A stretch of DNA of 64,000 nucleotides from Cellulomonas sp. SLBN-39 (GTDB lineage Bacteria; Actinomycetota; Actinomycetes; Actinomycetales; Cellulomonadaceae), in contig NZ_VFOA01000001.1 of NCBI RefSeq assembly GCF_006715865.1, forward strand, positions 3,782,001 through 3,846,000, in the 5' to 3' direction. This document shows positions 40,825 through 60,981 of the stretch, in pieces. The notes under the pieces were generated by a model. That model worked only from the letters and a program-made list of their open reading frames with translations, did no database searches and was not told the DNA's origin. Made by a program: the position numbers and the translations under genes. The first letter of the stretch is position 1. Each line of letters starts with the position of its first letter.

Positions 40825-43106
40825 GCGTCCCCGTCCTTCGTCTGCTCGTCGACCGTCGTCACCCGGTCCGCCACACCGTTCGCGTGGCCCCCGTCGAGGG
40901 CGTCCACGTCCTCGGGCACGTCGAGGGCCGACTCGTCCGCGTCGCCCGCACCGTCCACCTCCTCGGTGTCCTCGGTGAGGTCGTACACGACGACCTCGTC
41001 CTCCTCCTCCGGCAGGACCCCGGCGGCCTCGTCGAGCTGCGCCTCGGTGTAGCGCGCGAGCTCGGCGGCGGCCTCCTCACCACGACCCGCTGCCTCCAGG
41101 GCGGCCGACCGCGCCTGCGCGACCCGCACCGCGAGCACGCCGCGCGCCGCGCGGACCTCGGGGGTCGACAGGACGGCCACGGCCGCCTCGGGCTCGGCGA
41201 GGTCGAGGCGGGCGCCGCTGACGACGATCGCCAGCTCGACGCGGGCCTCGGCGTCGAGGGTGGCGGCCTCCGGCTCCTGGGCGAGCGCCAGCGCACGCTC
41301 GGGCCGGCCCAGCCCACGCTCGGCGTCGGCCATCACGGCCAGGTGCTCGGAGGACCCGTTGAGACGGCGGACGGTGCGCAGCTCGCGGAGCGCCTCCGCC
41401 CAGCGCCCGGTGCGGTACGCCGCGAGACCGGCGGCCTCGCGCACGACGTCGACACGGCCCGCTCGGCGGACGGCGGCCTGCGCGTGCTCGTAGGCACGCT
41501 CCGGGTCGAGGTCGAGGAGCCGGCCGACCATGACGAGGTGACGGCCGACCTGCTCCGCGTTGGACTTGCTCAGGGTGCGCAGCGGCCCCCGGGCGGCCCG
41601 GTCGAGGTCGGAGAACGTGACCTCCTCGGGGATCTCCGGCTCGGCAGCGCGCGGACCGTCGTCGTTCGTGGCTCTCGGGCGGTGCGCGCCGGGTTCACGG
41701 TCGCTGCGCGCCCCGCCTCGGCCACCGCCGTCGCGAGCGCCGTAGCCCCCGTCGCGGCGGTCCGTCGCCCCACGCTCACCGGCCGCAGGGCGCGCGGCTC
41801 CCCACCGGCCGGACCCGCGCTCGGCGGCGCCGGAACCGGAAGGGCGCTCGCCACGGACGTCCCGGGCAGGGGTCGGCGTCCCGCTGCGGCGCTCGGCGCC
41901 GGCGGCACGCCCACCCACGTCGGAGGGCCCCTCCGTGGCCCAGGACCGCCGGTCGCCGCCGGACTGCCGGCCGTCCGCGCCGGCCGGCCTGCGGTCCGTC
42001 GTGGCCGGTCGGTCGCGCCACGCCGCCGGCCGCTCGCGTTCGGGACGCCGGACGTCGGAACGCTCCTGCGCCGACCAGCGGGTCTCGCCTCCGGTCGACG
42101 GACGCGTCGCGCGTTCCTGCCCCCGGCCCGGGGTCGACCGGTCCCAGGCACCGGACCGTCCACGCGCGTCGTCACGGCCACCGGCCACCGGGCGCGTCCC
42201 CGGACGATCGTCGCCGCCCCTCCGGTCCACCCCGTCACGTGACCATGCCGCACGAGGCCCCGCGGTAGCGCCACCACCGCGCGAGCGATCCGTCCTGGCT
42301 GCATCAGCCCCGGATCGGTGTGCGCCGCCACGGGTGCCGTCGGCAGGACGGGACGCCCCGCGGCCCGCGGGAGGACGCCGCTCGCCACGGTCGCCGCCGC
42401 GCACGGCAGGCCCGTCGGGCGTCAGCGCGCCGCGCGCACGCGCGTCCCCGCCCCGGTCCTCCCAGGGGCGCGACGACGTCGGGCGCCGCTCGCCGGCTGC
42501 AGACGCCCGCGGCGCACGCGGCGACTGCCCCGCAGTGCCCCGTCGCGCATCACCGGCACCGGTCCAGCCGCCGCGCTCGGGGCGCGACGGCGACCAACCC
42601 TTCTGCGGTGCACGCGCGCCGCCACCGTCCCGGCTGCGTCGATCGTCCGACCAGGCTCCGCCCTGCGACCCGGTCGCACGCGACTCGCCGCGCCTGTCAG
42701 GCCGCTCGGCTCCGCGCCCCGCGCGATCCGCTCCGCCGTCTGCGCGCTGCCACCCGCCCGACCCGGATCCGCGCTCGGTCCCGCGGACCGGGCCGCGACC
42801 CGCGACGCCACGACCGGCACCAGGCACCGAGCTGGAACCGCGCGACGACCCGCCAGAGCCCGGGCGACGCTCCTGCCCGCCACGGTCGCTCCACGACGGC
42901 GCGGCACCACGCTCGGCTGGTGCGCCACGACCGCGGGTGCCGCCACTCGAACGATCGTTGCCGCGCGAACCACTCGAGGACCGCCCCGCGCCGGCGCTCC
43001 CCGACGCGCGGGTGCCCCACCGGTCTGCCTGGCGTCCCCCGCCCCCAGCCCCGCCCGTGCCGCGTGAGCTCTGCGGGCGGTTCCCGCGGTTGTCGTCGCT
43101 GTTCAT
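40821..43106 (-). CDS. Arg/Gly-rich disordered protein with C-terminal TPR-like domain and acidic tail
   Basis: 761 residues from ATG 43106, with GAGGAG 6-7 nt upstream. Three parts: residues ~1-490 are a low-complexity Arg/Gly/Ser/Asp-rich region with many RGG, DRRG, ERG and RS-type words and almost no hydrophobic residues; ~500-695 is a helical TPR-like domain (VTFSDLDRAARGPL; YEHAQAAVRRAGRVDVV; YRTGRWAEALRELRTVRRL); ~695-761 is strongly acidic (EEEDEVVVYDLTEDTEE). The C-terminal domain corresponds by position to mycobacterial Rv1691, next to the HAD phosphatase. The basic disordered region could bind RNA or form condensates, which is inference. Codon third positions remain GC-rich, so the frame is real. 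Confidence 0.85.
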   Translation of the reverse strand: MNSDDNRGNRPQSSRGTGGAGGGGRQADRWGTRASGSAGAGRSSSGSRGNDRSSGGTRGRGAPAERGAAPSWSDRGGQERRPGSGGSSRGSSSVPGAGRGVAGRGPVRGTERGSGSGGWQRADGGADRAGRGAERPDRRGESRATGSQGGAWSDDRRSRDGGGARAPQKGWSPSRPERGGWTGAGDARRGTAGQSPRAPRASAAGERRPTSSRPWEDRGGDARARGALTPDGPAVRGGDRGERRPPAGRGASRPADGTRGGAHRSGADAARTDRSRGGGATAGPRAAWSRDGVDRRGGDDRPGTRPVAGGRDDARGRSGAWDRSTPGRGQERATRPSTGGETRWSAQERSDVRRPERERPAAWRDRPATTDRRPAGADGRQSGGDRRSWATEGPSDVGGRAAGAERRSGTPTPARDVRGERPSGSGAAERGSGRWGAARPAAGERGATDRRDGGYGARDGGGRGGARSDREPGAHRPRATNDDGPRAAEPEIPEEVTFSDLDRAARGPLRTLSKSNAEQVGRHLVMVGRLLDLDPERAYEHAQAAVRRAGRVDVVREAAGLAAYRTGRWAEALRELRTVRRLNGSSEHLAVMADAERGLGRPERALALAQEPEAATLDAEARVELAIVVSGARLDLAEPEAAVAVLSTPEVRAARGVLAVRVAQARSAALEAAGRGEEAAAELARYTEAQLDEAAGVLPEEEDEVVVYDLTEDTEEVDGAGDADESALDVPEDVDALDGGHANGVADRVTTVDEQTKDGDA

Positions 43107-43234
43107 GTGTGCTCCTCGTCCTGCGTCTGCAGCCATGCTCTCATCCGCGCGACCATGAGGCGCACAAGCACGAACCGGATCTCCCCACCACGAACCAGGA
43201 CACACCCCCACACGCATCCCCAACCCAACACAGA

Positions 43235-43262
43235 AAGGCCCACCCGCGAACGGGTGGGCCTT
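43235..43262 (-). terminator. rrn operon terminator
   Basis: AAGGCCCACCCG and CGGGTGGGCCTT, 12-bp perfect arms 43235-43246 and 43251-43262 with a UUCG loop on the minus strand, followed by TTTCTGTGTTG. It lies 11 nt past the 5S 3' end. Confidence 0.85.
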
Positions 43263-43273
43263 CCTGAAAAATT

Positions 43274-43392
43274 GTCCGGCGGCGTCCTACTCTCCCACAC
43301 CCTGGCGGGTGCAGTACCATCGGCGCTGAAGGGCTTAGCTTCCGGGTTCGGAATGGGACCGGGCGTTTCCCCTTCGCTATGACCGCCGTAAC
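43274..43392 (-). rRNA. rrf: 5S ribosomal RNA
   Basis: 119 nt on the minus strand beginning GTTACGGCGGTCATAGC at 43392 and ending with ACGCCGCCGGAC at 43274; the terminal helix pairs. Contains the conserved CCCGGTCCCATTCCGAAC. Last gene of the rrn operon. Confidence 0.97.
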
Positions 43393-43471
43393 ACTGTCGA
43401 GCTCAACCACAGGCAATGAAGCCGTTGGTGACCCGGGAACCGCACAGTGGACGCGTCGCAAAGAATGATGA

Positions 43472-48497
<5,026 letters not shown>

Positions 48498-48743
48498 TGT
48501 CAAACAGCCACCCACCAGGCAAACCCAGCGAGCAACAGACACCACAAAGAAGCCCCAGCCATACAGCCAGGGCCAGAAACTGGCACCTACCTGAGCCACT
48601 CACACGGGGGTGCGAGCTGACCCAGATTCGATACCACAATCATGGCATCGACTACTTGGCACACTGTTGAGTTCTCAAGGAACAGACGCGCATCCACTCA
48701 AACCTTGCGGCTCTCACTGGAGGCTTCTCTTCGTTCGTGCTCC

Positions 48744-48832
48744 ACCCTACCAGACCGACTCGCATTCCCGAACCAGGCATTCACCCGATCCAGAACCACT
48801 CATCCGCCCTTCCGGCGTCGTTCTCAACCCTA
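48744..48832 (-). promoter_or_regulatory. Secondary rrn promoter candidates (two TAGGGT elements)
   Basis: TAGGGT at 48749-48744 with TTCGGG 17 bp upstream, and TAGGGT at 48832-48827 without a good -35. Multiple tandem promoters are usual for actinobacterial rrn operons; which are active is unknown. Confidence 0.3.
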
Positions 48833-49091
48833 CACCATTCATTTCCCCGCCCCAGCCTCACAGCCGAACCAGAAAAACAACCAGCGAGAATCTCGAACAA
48901 AAACTACCCCACAACCCGGAACCCACCGAACCACCGAAGCGACCCGACAACCACCGAACTGCGGCCCCGCACACTACACCCCGACGCACACAGCGCCAAG
49001 ATGACCAACACACGGGATGGCCCTGCTCCGCGGGACCGACCACCGAAGATCACCTCGGTGTCCGTTCCTCCCTGCCGGGCGGGCTCAGAGA

Positions 49092-49121
49092 ACATTACAG
49101 GTGTGTTGCGTGGCGTGCAAA
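49092..49121 (-). promoter_or_regulatory. Candidate main rrn promoter (TTTGCA-N18-TAATGT)
   Basis: On the minus strand -35 TTTGCA (49121-49116), 18 bp, -10 TAATGT (49097-49092). It would give a leader of about 590 nt before 16S. Best-looking promoter in the 752-nt region. Confidence 0.5.
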
Positions 49122-49203
49122 CGACGACCGGGTGATCGCGGTCACCGAGGGGCCGTCGATCGACCGCTCAGCCTCTGACCTGCGTGATCGCCGCCGGCGG
49201 CGG

Positions 49204-49230
49204 GTGCGGCGCGCCCCGGCCGGGCCGCAC
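49204..49230 (-). terminator. Possible tyrS terminator
   Basis: GTGCGGC (49204-49210) pairs with GCCGCAC (49224-49230) around a GC-rich middle that can pair further. It is 20 nt beyond the tyrS stop. Weak evidence. Confidence 0.35.
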
Positions 49231-49249
49231 CGCACCCGTCGCGCGACGA

Positions 49250-50542
49250 TCAGGCGTCCGCGGGGACGGCCGCGTCGGCGTCCACGTGCGTGTCGACGAC
49301 GGCCAGCGTGCGCTTGCCGCGACGCAGCAGCGCCCACCGGCCGTGCAGGAGGTCGGCGGTGCCGAGCCTCGCGTCCTCGCCACTCACCCGCACGTTGTTC
49401 AGCGACGCACCGCCCTCCGCCACGGCCCGTCGCGCAGCGCCCTTGCTCGCCACCACCCCGGACGCGGCGAGCAGGTCCACGACGAGGTCGCCCGGACGGC
49501 CCGACGCCGTCGGGAGCTCGGCCACCGCCGCCGCGAACGTCGACCGGTCCAGGTCGGCCAACGACCCGCGGCCGAACAGGGCCTGGCTCGCCGCCACCAC
49601 CGCGTCGGCGGCAGCGGTGCCGTGCACGAGCGAGGTGACGTCGTGCGCCAGCGCGCGCTGGGCCTCGCGTGCCGCCGGACGGGCGTCGACCGCAGCCTCC
49701 AGCTCGGCGATCTCCTCGCGGGAGCGGAACGTGAACACCTTGAGGTAGCGCACGACGTCCGCGTCGTCCGCGTTGAGCCAGAACTGGAAGAACGCGTAGG
49801 GCGTCGTCAGTTCCGGGTCGAGCCAGACCGTGCCCGTCTCGGTCTTGCCGAACTTGGTGCCGTCGGCCTTCGTGATCAGCGGCGTGGTCAGCGCGTGCAC
49901 CGCACGGCCCTCGACCTTGCGGACCAGCTCCACGCCCGAGAGCAGGTTGCCCCACTGGTCGTTGCCGCCCGTCTGGAGGCGCACGCCGTACCGGCGGTGC
50001 AGCTCGAGGAAGTCCATGCCCTGCAGGATCTGGTAGCTGAACTCGGTGAAGCTGATCCCCTGCTCGCTGTGCAGCCGCCGCGCGACGGTGTCCTTCGCGA
50101 GCATCGTGCCCAGGCGGTAGTGCTTGCCGACGTCGCGGAGGAAGTCGATCGCCGACAGGCCCGCCGTCCAGTCGAGGTTGTTCACCATCGTCGCGGCGTT
50201 CGGGCCGTCGAAGCGCAGCAGCGGGGCGATCTGCGCGCGGATGCGCTCGACCCAGCCCGCCACCACGTCCGGCGCGTTGAGGGTCCGCTCCCCCGCCATC
50301 TTGGGGTCGCCGATGAGACCGGTCGCGCCGCCGACGAGGGCGAACGGACGGTGGCCCGCGTCCTGGAGCCGACGCACCGTGAGGATCTGGACGAGGTTGC
50401 CGATGTGCAGGCTCGGCGCCGTGGGGTCGAAGCCGCAGTACAGCGGCACGGGGCCGGCGGCCAGGTCCGCGCGCAGCGCGTCGAGGTCGGTGTGCTGGGA
50501 CAGCAGGCCGCGCCAGGCCAGCTCGTCGAGGACGTCGGTCAC
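49250..50542 (-). CDS. tyrS: Tyrosyl-tRNA synthetase
   Basis: 430 residues from GTG 50542 with GGGAG upstream. Class I synthetase: the HIGH-like PTAPSLHIGN (~38-47), tyrosine-binding YQILQGMDF and GGNDQWGN, the KMSKS-like KFGKTETG, and a C-terminal S4 domain (~360-430) with ASKGAARRAVAEGGASLNNVRV. It lies after mpg as in mycobacteria (Rv1688-Rv1689). In mycobacteria the next gene is the TPR-protein gene; here the rrn operon lies between. Confidence 0.97.
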   Translation of the reverse strand: MTDVLDELAWRGLLSQHTDLDALRADLAAGPVPLYCGFDPTAPSLHIGNLVQILTVRRLQDAGHRPFALVGGATGLIGDPKMAGERTLNAPDVVAGWVERIRAQIAPLLRFDGPNAATMVNNLDWTAGLSAIDFLRDVGKHYRLGTMLAKDTVARRLHSEQGISFTEFSYQILQGMDFLELHRRYGVRLQTGGNDQWGNLLSGVELVRKVEGRAVHALTTPLITKADGTKFGKTETGTVWLDPELTTPYAFFQFWLNADDADVVRYLKVFTFRSREEIAELEAAVDARPAAREAQRALAHDVTSLVHGTAAADAVVAASQALFGRGSLADLDRSTFAAAVAELPTASGRPGDLVVDLLAASGVVASKGAARRAVAEGGASLNNVRVSGEDARLGTADLLHGRWALLRRGKRTLAVVDTHVDADAAVPADA

Positions 50543-50626
50543 GTGGGTGCTCCCGGGGGGACGTGCGCGGCCGTGCGGCCGGCGCGAGGGACTGGGCGGC
50601 ATCGCGACGCCGCTCGGGCAGGGTGG

Positions 50627-50644
50627 ACGGGTGCGTGCACCCGT
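50627..50644 (-). terminator. Hairpin at the end of mpg
   Basis: ACGGGTGC-GT-GCACCCGT, arms 50627-50634 and 50637-50644, touching the mpg stop codon. May limit readthrough into tyrS. Confidence 0.35.
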
Positions 50645-51369
50645 CAGGCCGACGTCGTCGCCCCGCGCGGGGCGTCTGCCGACGTCGGCGAGCGATAGCC
50701 GGGGCGGAACGCGGACACCGTGCGGTCACCGCTGAACCACAGGCGCCACGGGTGGGCCGCCACGTCGCCGCCGGCACCCGAGACACCCACGCGGGCGCCG
50801 CTCACCACGGGCGGCAGCACCGAGTCGGTCTCGCGCAGGTGCACGACCACCGCACCGCCCGGCTCGGTCACGTCCTGGCCGTTCGCGGCGACGTCGAGGC
50901 CGAGGCACACCGCCAGCCGGGCCGGGCCCCGGGCCAGCTGCCGCTCGTTGTCCACCGTGCCGGCACGGGCCCGGCGGTCCCAGGCCAGGTCCTTCCCCTC
51001 GACGACCTCGCCCGCCCGCAGCAGCACGGCCGACGCCGAACCGGCAGGCTGGGTCACGACGTTCACGCAGTGGTGCAGACCGAGGTGGCGGTAGACGTAC
51101 AGGCGCCCCGGCTCGGCGAACATCGCCGCGTTGCGCGCGTTGCGACCCCGGAACGCGTGGGAGGCCGGGTCGTCGTCGCCGCCGTAGGCCTCGACCTCGG
51201 TCAGGCGCACGGTCACCGTGCCGTCCGGGCCGTGGGCGGACACGAACGCACCGAGCAGGTCCCGAGCCACCGTCAGCACGTCCCTGGCGAACCAGGTGCG
51301 TGCAGGGACGCGCCCGACGCCGGGGGCCGCGGCGTCGTCGCCTGCGGGCTCGGGCTGCACGGCGTTCAC
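50644..51369 (-). CDS. mpg: DNA-3-methyladenine glycosylase (Aag/Mpg)
   Basis: 241 residues from GTG 51369, overlapping the kinase-like gene by GTGA. Removes alkylated purines in base excision repair. Family sequences: WFARDVLTVARDLLGAFV, TEVEAYGGDDDPASHAFRGRNARNAAMF with the catalytic glutamate and tyrosine, GLHHCVNVV and ARGPARLAVCLGL. The last ~20 residues are Ser/Thr/Ala-rich. Confidence 0.92.
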   Translation of the reverse strand: MNAVQPEPAGDDAAAPGVGRVPARTWFARDVLTVARDLLGAFVSAHGPDGTVTVRLTEVEAYGGDDDPASHAFRGRNARNAAMFAEPGRLYVYRHLGLHHCVNVVTQPAGSASAVLLRAGEVVEGKDLAWDRRARAGTVDNERQLARGPARLAVCLGLDVAANGQDVTEPGGAVVVHLRETDSVLPPVVSGARVGVSGAGGDVAAHPWRLWFSGDRTVSAFRPGYRSPTSADAPRGATTSA

Positions 51370-51995
51370 CCGGCCATCATGCCAAACGCGTCCAGCACGA
51401 CGTCGCAGCGCCCGCGCGTGCCCTGCGCCGCGAAGTGCGCCTGCTCGTCGCGCATCCACGTGCGCCAGTGCGGCTCGGCCGCCGCACCGTCGCGCGCGAG
51501 GCCGCGGGCCAGCCGCACCGACGGCGCCGCCTCGACCCACAGCCGCAGCGACGTCAGCCCGTCGACCGCGCGGGGGCAGGAGCCGCAGCCCTCGAGCACG
51601 AGCACGTCGACGGGCGGGACGTCGACCCACCCGTCGAACCGGCCGAGCACCCAGTCGTACCGCTCGAAGCGCCCCGCCGAGCCGCGGCGCAACGGCTCGA
51701 GGACCTGGGTGCGGACCCGCGGCCACAGGGTCGGCTCGAACCCGTCCCACCCCGCGTACAGGTCGTCCATGTGCACGACCGCGGCGGAGCGGCCCGCCCC
51801 GACGACCGCGGCGACCAGGCGGGCCGCCGTCGTCGTCTTGCCCGACCCGGCCGGGCCGTCGACGGTCACGAGGCGCACGCGACCGAGCCGGGCCGGGCCC
51901 TGCAGGAGCCCGGCCACCAGCTGCCCGGCGACCGCCGACGCCGCCCCGTCGCCGGGGTCCGCACCGGCGGCCGCCGGCTCGTGGTCGGAGGTCAT
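51366..51995 (-). CDS. Uridine kinase-like P-loop protein
   Basis: 209 residues from ATG 51995. Walker A GPAGSGKTTTAARL (~38-51), then HMDDLYAGWDGFEPTLWPRV, VLVLEGCGSCPRAVDG and a WRTWMRDEQAHFAA region typical of nucleoside/phosphoribulokinase-type kinases in actinobacteria annotated as uridine kinase. The substrate cannot be set from sequence. Overlaps mpg, follows argH by 28 nt. Confidence 0.8.
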   Translation of the reverse strand: MTSDHEPAAAGADPGDGAASAVAGQLVAGLLQGPARLGRVRLVTVDGPAGSGKTTTAARLVAAVVGAGRSAAVVHMDDLYAGWDGFEPTLWPRVRTQVLEPLRRGSAGRFERYDWVLGRFDGWVDVPPVDVLVLEGCGSCPRAVDGLTSLRLWVEAAPSVRLARGLARDGAAAEPHWRTWMRDEQAHFAAQGTRGRCDVVLDAFGMMAG

Positions 51996-52023
51996 CGCGC
52001 GGTCCGCACCCCGGGCATCGCGG

Positions 52024-54727
<2,704 letters not shown>

Positions 54728-54755
54728 GTCAGGGTGCTCCTTCTCGAGATCCGCA

Positions 54756-54790
54756 TGCATGAACATACATCCTCATGCGGAGATATGCAC
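54756..54790 (-). promoter_or_regulatory. ARG-box-like operator and promoter of argG
   Basis: TGCATGAACATACA (54756-54769) and a second, imperfect copy CATGCGGAGATATGCAC (54774-54790) in tandem, as ArgR sites usually are. The minus-strand -10 TATGTT lies inside the first copy. The same 14 bp precede argC. Confidence 0.65.
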
Positions 54791-54797
54791 AACCGGC

Positions 54798-57612
<2,815 letters not shown>

Positions 57613-57613
57613 C

Positions 57614-58621
57614 TCAGGCTCCCGGGGCGGTCCGCGGGGCGACCGCGGGGACGGGTGTGGTGAAGGGGGCGTCGGCGGGCTCGACGTCGGGCAGGACCAT
57701 CGTGCCGATGCCGTCAGAGGTGAAGACCTCGACGAGGACCGAGTGGGGAGCCCGGCCGTCGATGACGTGGGCGCGGGGAACGCCGCCCTCGACGGCGCGC
57801 CAGCAGGCCTCCATCTTCGGGCGCATCCCGGCGTCCAGGCGCGGGAGCAGCTCGGCGAGCGTCGACGCGCGGATGCGACGCACCAGCGACGACCGGTCGG
57901 GCCAGTCGGTGTACAGGCCCTCCACGTCCGTGAGGACGATGAGCTTGCGCGCGCCGAGCGCGACCGCGAGCGCGGCGGCGGCGGTGTCCGCGTTGACGTT
58001 GAGCACCTGGGTGGGGTCGTCGACGTCGGGGGCGACCGTGGAGACGACGGGGATGCGCCGGGAGTCGAGCAGGTCGAGGACCGCGCCGGGGTTGACGTGC
58101 ACGACGTCGCCGACGAGGCCGACGTCGACCTCCTGGCCGTCGACCACCGCGCTGCGCCGGCGCGCCTGGAACAGGCCGCCGTCCTCCCCCGACAGGCCCA
58201 CCGCGTGCGGGCCGTGCGCGTTGAGCAGGCCCACCAGCTCGCGCGAGACCTGCCCGGTCAGCACCATGCGGACGACGTCCATCGCCTCGGGCGTCGTCAC
58301 GCGCAGCCCGCCGCGGAACTCGCTGGCGATGTCGAGGCGGTCGAGCATCGCGTTGATCTGCGGGCCGCCGCCGTGCACGACGACCGGGCGCAGGCCGACC
58401 TGGCGCAGGAACACCATGTCCTCGGCGAAGGCCCGCTTGAGGTCGTCGTCGATCATGGCGTTGCCGCCGTACTTGACGACGACGAGCGCGCCGGAGAACT
58501 TCTGCAGCCAGGGCAGCGCCTCGACGAGCACCTCGGCCTTCTGGTCGGGGCGCAGGTCGGTGCGGGTGTCGAAGACGAAGTCGTCGCGCACCGGGGCGGT
58601 CGTCGGGCCGTTCTCGCTCAT
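57614..58621 (-). CDS. argB: Acetylglutamate kinase
   Basis: 335 residues from ATG 58621, overlapping argJ by 4 nt. Phosphorylates N-acetylglutamate. VVKYGGNAM (~47-55), [43 protein letters not shown] are family motifs. Has an N-terminal helix of the arginine-inhibitable type before the core, so feedback control by arginine is likely. Confidence 0.96.
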   Translation of the reverse strand: MSENGPTTAPVRDDFVFDTRTDLRPDQKAEVLVEALPWLQKFSGALVVVKYGGNAMIDDDLKRAFAEDMVFLRQVGLRPVVVHGGGPQINAMLDRLDIASEFRGGLRVTTPEAMDVVRMVLTGQVSRELVGLLNAHGPHAVGLSGEDGGLFQARRRSAVVDGQEVDVGLVGDVVHVNPGAVLDLLDSRRIPVVSTVAPDVDDPTQVLNVNADTAAAALAVALGARKLIVLTDVEGLYTDWPDRSSLVRRIRASTLAELLPRLDAGMRPKMEACWRAVEGGVPRAHVIDGRAPHSVLVEVFTSDGIGTMVLPDVEPADAPFTTPVPAVAPRTAPGA

Positions 58622-59844
58622 GTGGAGTACGCGCTGTTCTCGTGGACGTAGTCGTGCGTGAGGTCGTTGGTCCAGACGGTGGCCGCGGCGTCGCCGGCGT
58701 GCAGGTCGACGACGACGTGCACCTCGCGGGCCGCGGCCAGGTCGAGCTGGGCCGGGTCCTCGTGCGCGCCGCCCGCGCGGCAGATCTGCAGGCCGTTGAT
58801 CGTGACGTCGAGCGCGGCGGGGTCGTAGGGCGCGACGTGCTCCGGGACGGTGCCGACCTGGGCGATGATCCGGCCCCAGTTGGGGTCGTTGCCGAACATC
58901 GCGGCCTTGAACAGGTTGGACCGGGTCACCGCACGGGCGACCGCGACGGCCGCGTCCTGCGTGGTCGCACCCTGCACGTGCACCGCGATGTCGTGCGACG
59001 CGCCCTCGGCGTCGGCGACGAGCTGGCGGGCGAGCGACGCGCAGACGCGCAGGACCGCGTCGGCGAAGACGTCCGCGGCAGGCGCGACGCCGCTCGCGCC
59101 GGACGCCAGGAGGGTCACCGTGTCGGACGTCGACATGCAGCCGTCGGAGTCGACGCGGTCGAAGGTGACGGCCGTGGCGGCCCGCAGCGCGGCGTCCGCG
59201 GTGGCGGCATCGACGTCGGCGTCGGTCGTGAGGACGCTGAGCATCGTGGCCATCGCCGGGGCGAGCATGCCCGCACCCTTGGCCATGCCGCCCACGACGA
59301 ACGCCCCGTCAGGGGTCTCGACGCGCACGTGCGCGGTCTTCGGCACGCTGTCGGTGGTCATGATGGCCGTGGCGGCGTCGGGGCCGGCACCGTCGGCGAG
59401 CGCCTCGACCGCGGGGCCGATGCCGGCGAAGAGCCGCTCGCTGGCCAGGGGCACCCCGATCAGACCCGTGGAGCACACGACGACGTCACCGGCCGAGACG
59501 CCGAGCCCGGCCGCGACCTTCTCGGCCGTGGCGTGGGCGTCCTGGAAGCCGCGCGGGCCGGTGGCCACGTTCGCGCCGCCGGAGTTGAGGACGACCGCGG
59601 CCACGACCCCGTCGCGCACGACCTGCCGGGACCAGGTGACCGGTGCACCGACCACGCGGTTGGTGGTGAACACCGCGGCGCCGACCTGGCGGGGGCCGTC
59701 GTTGACGACGAGCGCGAGGTCGGGCGAGCCCGACGCCTTCAGGCCGGCGGTGACGCCGGACGCACGGAAGCCCGCGGCGGCCGTCACCCCCGGCGACGTG
59801 CCGGGGGACGTGCCCTGCAGGGCGGGTCCGAGGTGGTCGGTCAC
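58618..59844 (-). CDS. argJ: Bifunctional glutamate N-acetyltransferase / ornithine acetyltransferase
   Basis: 408 residues from GTG 59844, overlapping argC by GTGA. Autocleaves to two chains; the site is in [15 protein letters not shown] (Ala-Thr). [10 protein letters not shown] and [13 protein letters not shown] are also present. Recycles acetyl groups, so argA and argE are not needed. Confidence 0.97.
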   Translation of the reverse strand: MTDHLGPALQGTSPGTSPGVTAAAGFRASGVTAGLKASGSPDLALVVNDGPRQVGAAVFTTNRVVGAPVTWSRQVVRDGVVAAVVLNSGGANVATGPRGFQDAHATAEKVAAGLGVSAGDVVVCSTGLIGVPLASERLFAGIGPAVEALADGAGPDAATAIMTTDSVPKTAHVRVETPDGAFVVGGMAKGAGMLAPAMATMLSVLTTDADVDAATADAALRAATAVTFDRVDSDGCMSTSDTVTLLASGASGVAPAADVFADAVLRVCASLARQLVADAEGASHDIAVHVQGATTQDAAVAVARAVTRSNLFKAAMFGNDPNWGRIIAQVGTVPEHVAPYDPAALDVTINGLQICRAGGAHEDPAQLDLAAAREVHVVVDLHAGDAAATVWTNDLTHDYVHENSAYST

Positions 59845-60899
59845 GGGGCGACTCCGTTCCGGGGGAGGCCGAGGGTCTCCGGCAGGCCGAGGGCGAGGTT
59901 GAGGGACTGCACCGCACCGCCGGCGGTGCCCTTCACGAGGTTGTCGATCGCGGTGACGGTGACCACGCGCCGGGCACGGGCGTCGTACGCGACCTGGACG
60001 AGCGCGGTGTTGGCCCCCGTGGTGGACGCCGTCGTCGGCCAGGTGCCCTCGGGCAGGACGTGCACGAACGGCTCGTCGGCGTACGCGGCGGTCCACGTCT
60101 CGCGCAGCACCGCGGGGTCGACGTCCGGGGCGAGCCGTGCGGTGGCGGTCGCGAGGATGCCGCGGGCGAGCGGGACGAGGACGGGCGTGAACGACGTGCG
60201 GACCTCGGCCGCACCCGCGGAGCGCAGGTTCTGGGCGATCTCCGGCACGTGCCGGTGGGTGCCGCCGACCGCGTACGGGACCGCCGCGCCGAGCGCCTCG
60301 GACGCGAGCAGGTGCGGCTTGAGCGCCTTGCCCGCCCCGGAGTACCCGACCGCCAGGACGGCCACGAGGTCGGTCGTGTCGAGCAGGCACGCGGCCACGC
60401 CGGGCTGCAGGCCGAGCGTCACGGCGGTCACGTTGCACCCGGGGACCGCGATCCGCCGGGCGCCGACGAGCCGCTCGCGCTGACGGGCGCCGCCCGCACC
60501 GACGACGAGCTCGGGCAGCCCGTACGTCCAGGTGCCGGCGTGGGGGCTGCCGTAGTACGCCTCCCAGTCCGCGGCGTCGACGAGCCGGTGGTCGGCCCCC
60601 AGGTCGAGGACGACGGGGTCCTCGCCGAGGGCCTCGAGCTCGGCCGCGAGCCGGCCGCTCGCACCGTGCGGCAGCGCCAGGACGACGACGTCGTGCCCCG
60701 CGAGCGCCTGGGCGGTCGTCGGCTCCAGGACCCGGTCGGCCAGGTCGAGCAGGTGGGGGTGGTGGGCACCGAGCGGCGTGCCCGCGCTCGCGTGCGCGGT
60801 GAGGGTGCCGATGCGGGCCTGCGGGTGCTCGAGCAGGAGGCGCAGGACCTCCCCGCCGGCGTACCCGCTGGCCCCGGCGACCGCCACGCTGAACGTCAT
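59841..60899 (-). CDS. argC: N-acetyl-gamma-glutamyl-phosphate reductase
   Basis: 352 residues from ATG 60899. NADPH-binding [14 protein letters not shown] (~9-22), active-site Cys in [10 protein letters not shown] (~150). In-frame ATGs at 60905 and 60911 fall inside the operator; 60899 is 7 nt beyond the -10 TATGTT with no ribosome site, so the mRNA is probably leaderless. First gene of argCJBDFR, all joined by overlaps. Confidence 0.95.
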   Translation of the reverse strand: MTFSVAVAGASGYAGGEVLRLLLEHPQARIGTLTAHASAGTPLGAHHPHLLDLADRVLEPTTAQALAGHDVVVLALPHGASGRLAAELEALGEDPVVLDLGADHRLVDAADWEAYYGSPHAGTWTYGLPELVVGAGGARQRERLVGARRIAVPGCNVTAVTLGLQPGVAACLLDTTDLVAVLAVGYSGAGKALKPHLLASEALGAAVPYAVGGTHRHVPEIAQNLRSAGAAEVRTSFTPVLVPLARGILATATARLAPDVDPAVLRETWTAAYADEPFVHVLPEGTWPTTASTTGANTALVQVAYDARARRVVTVTAIDNLVKGTAGGAVQSLNLALGLPETLGLPRNGVAP

Positions 60900-60900
60900 G

Positions 60901-60935
60901 TGCATGAACATACAGTCGAGTGCAGACAAATACCA
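60901..60935 (-). promoter_or_regulatory. ARG-box-like operator and promoter of argC
   Basis: TGCATGAACATACA at 60901-60914, identical to the site before argG. On the minus strand TTGGTA, 18 bp, TATGTT (60912-60907) form a promoter whose -10 is inside the shared sequence; 7 nt later is the ATG. Confidence 0.65.
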
Positions 60936-60981
60936 ACGGGTCGGCGGGAACAGGCTCCCGTCGTCGACGGTTGCGGCCACC

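Larger units (their letters stand above)
48498..49249 (-). promoter_or_regulatory. rrn leader and promoter region (no gene)
   Basis: 752 nt between tyrS and 16S. It contains an antitermination/processing-type box with TTGAGAACTCAACAGTGTG (minus strand, 48655-48684), a segment complementary to the ITS (48646-48655), a likely promoter at 49092-49121 and weaker -10-like TAGGGT at 48744-48749 and 48827-48832. Possible reading frames here are short and have no codon bias; I see no gene. Confidence 0.75.

Noticed and set aside
42000-43100. CRISPR-like or tandem repeat array in the Arg/Gly-rich stretch
   Set aside because: Repetition is at amino acid level with varying codons; no regular unit or spacing of DNA repeats.
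43103-43300. A 65-codon frame on the minus strand overlapping the 5S end
   Set aside because: It overlaps the rrn terminator and the start of the TPR gene; no family resemblance.
60900-60911. Upstream ATG starts for argC (60905, 60911)
   Set aside because: They lie within the operator/-10 region and could not be in an mRNA started from TATGTT.
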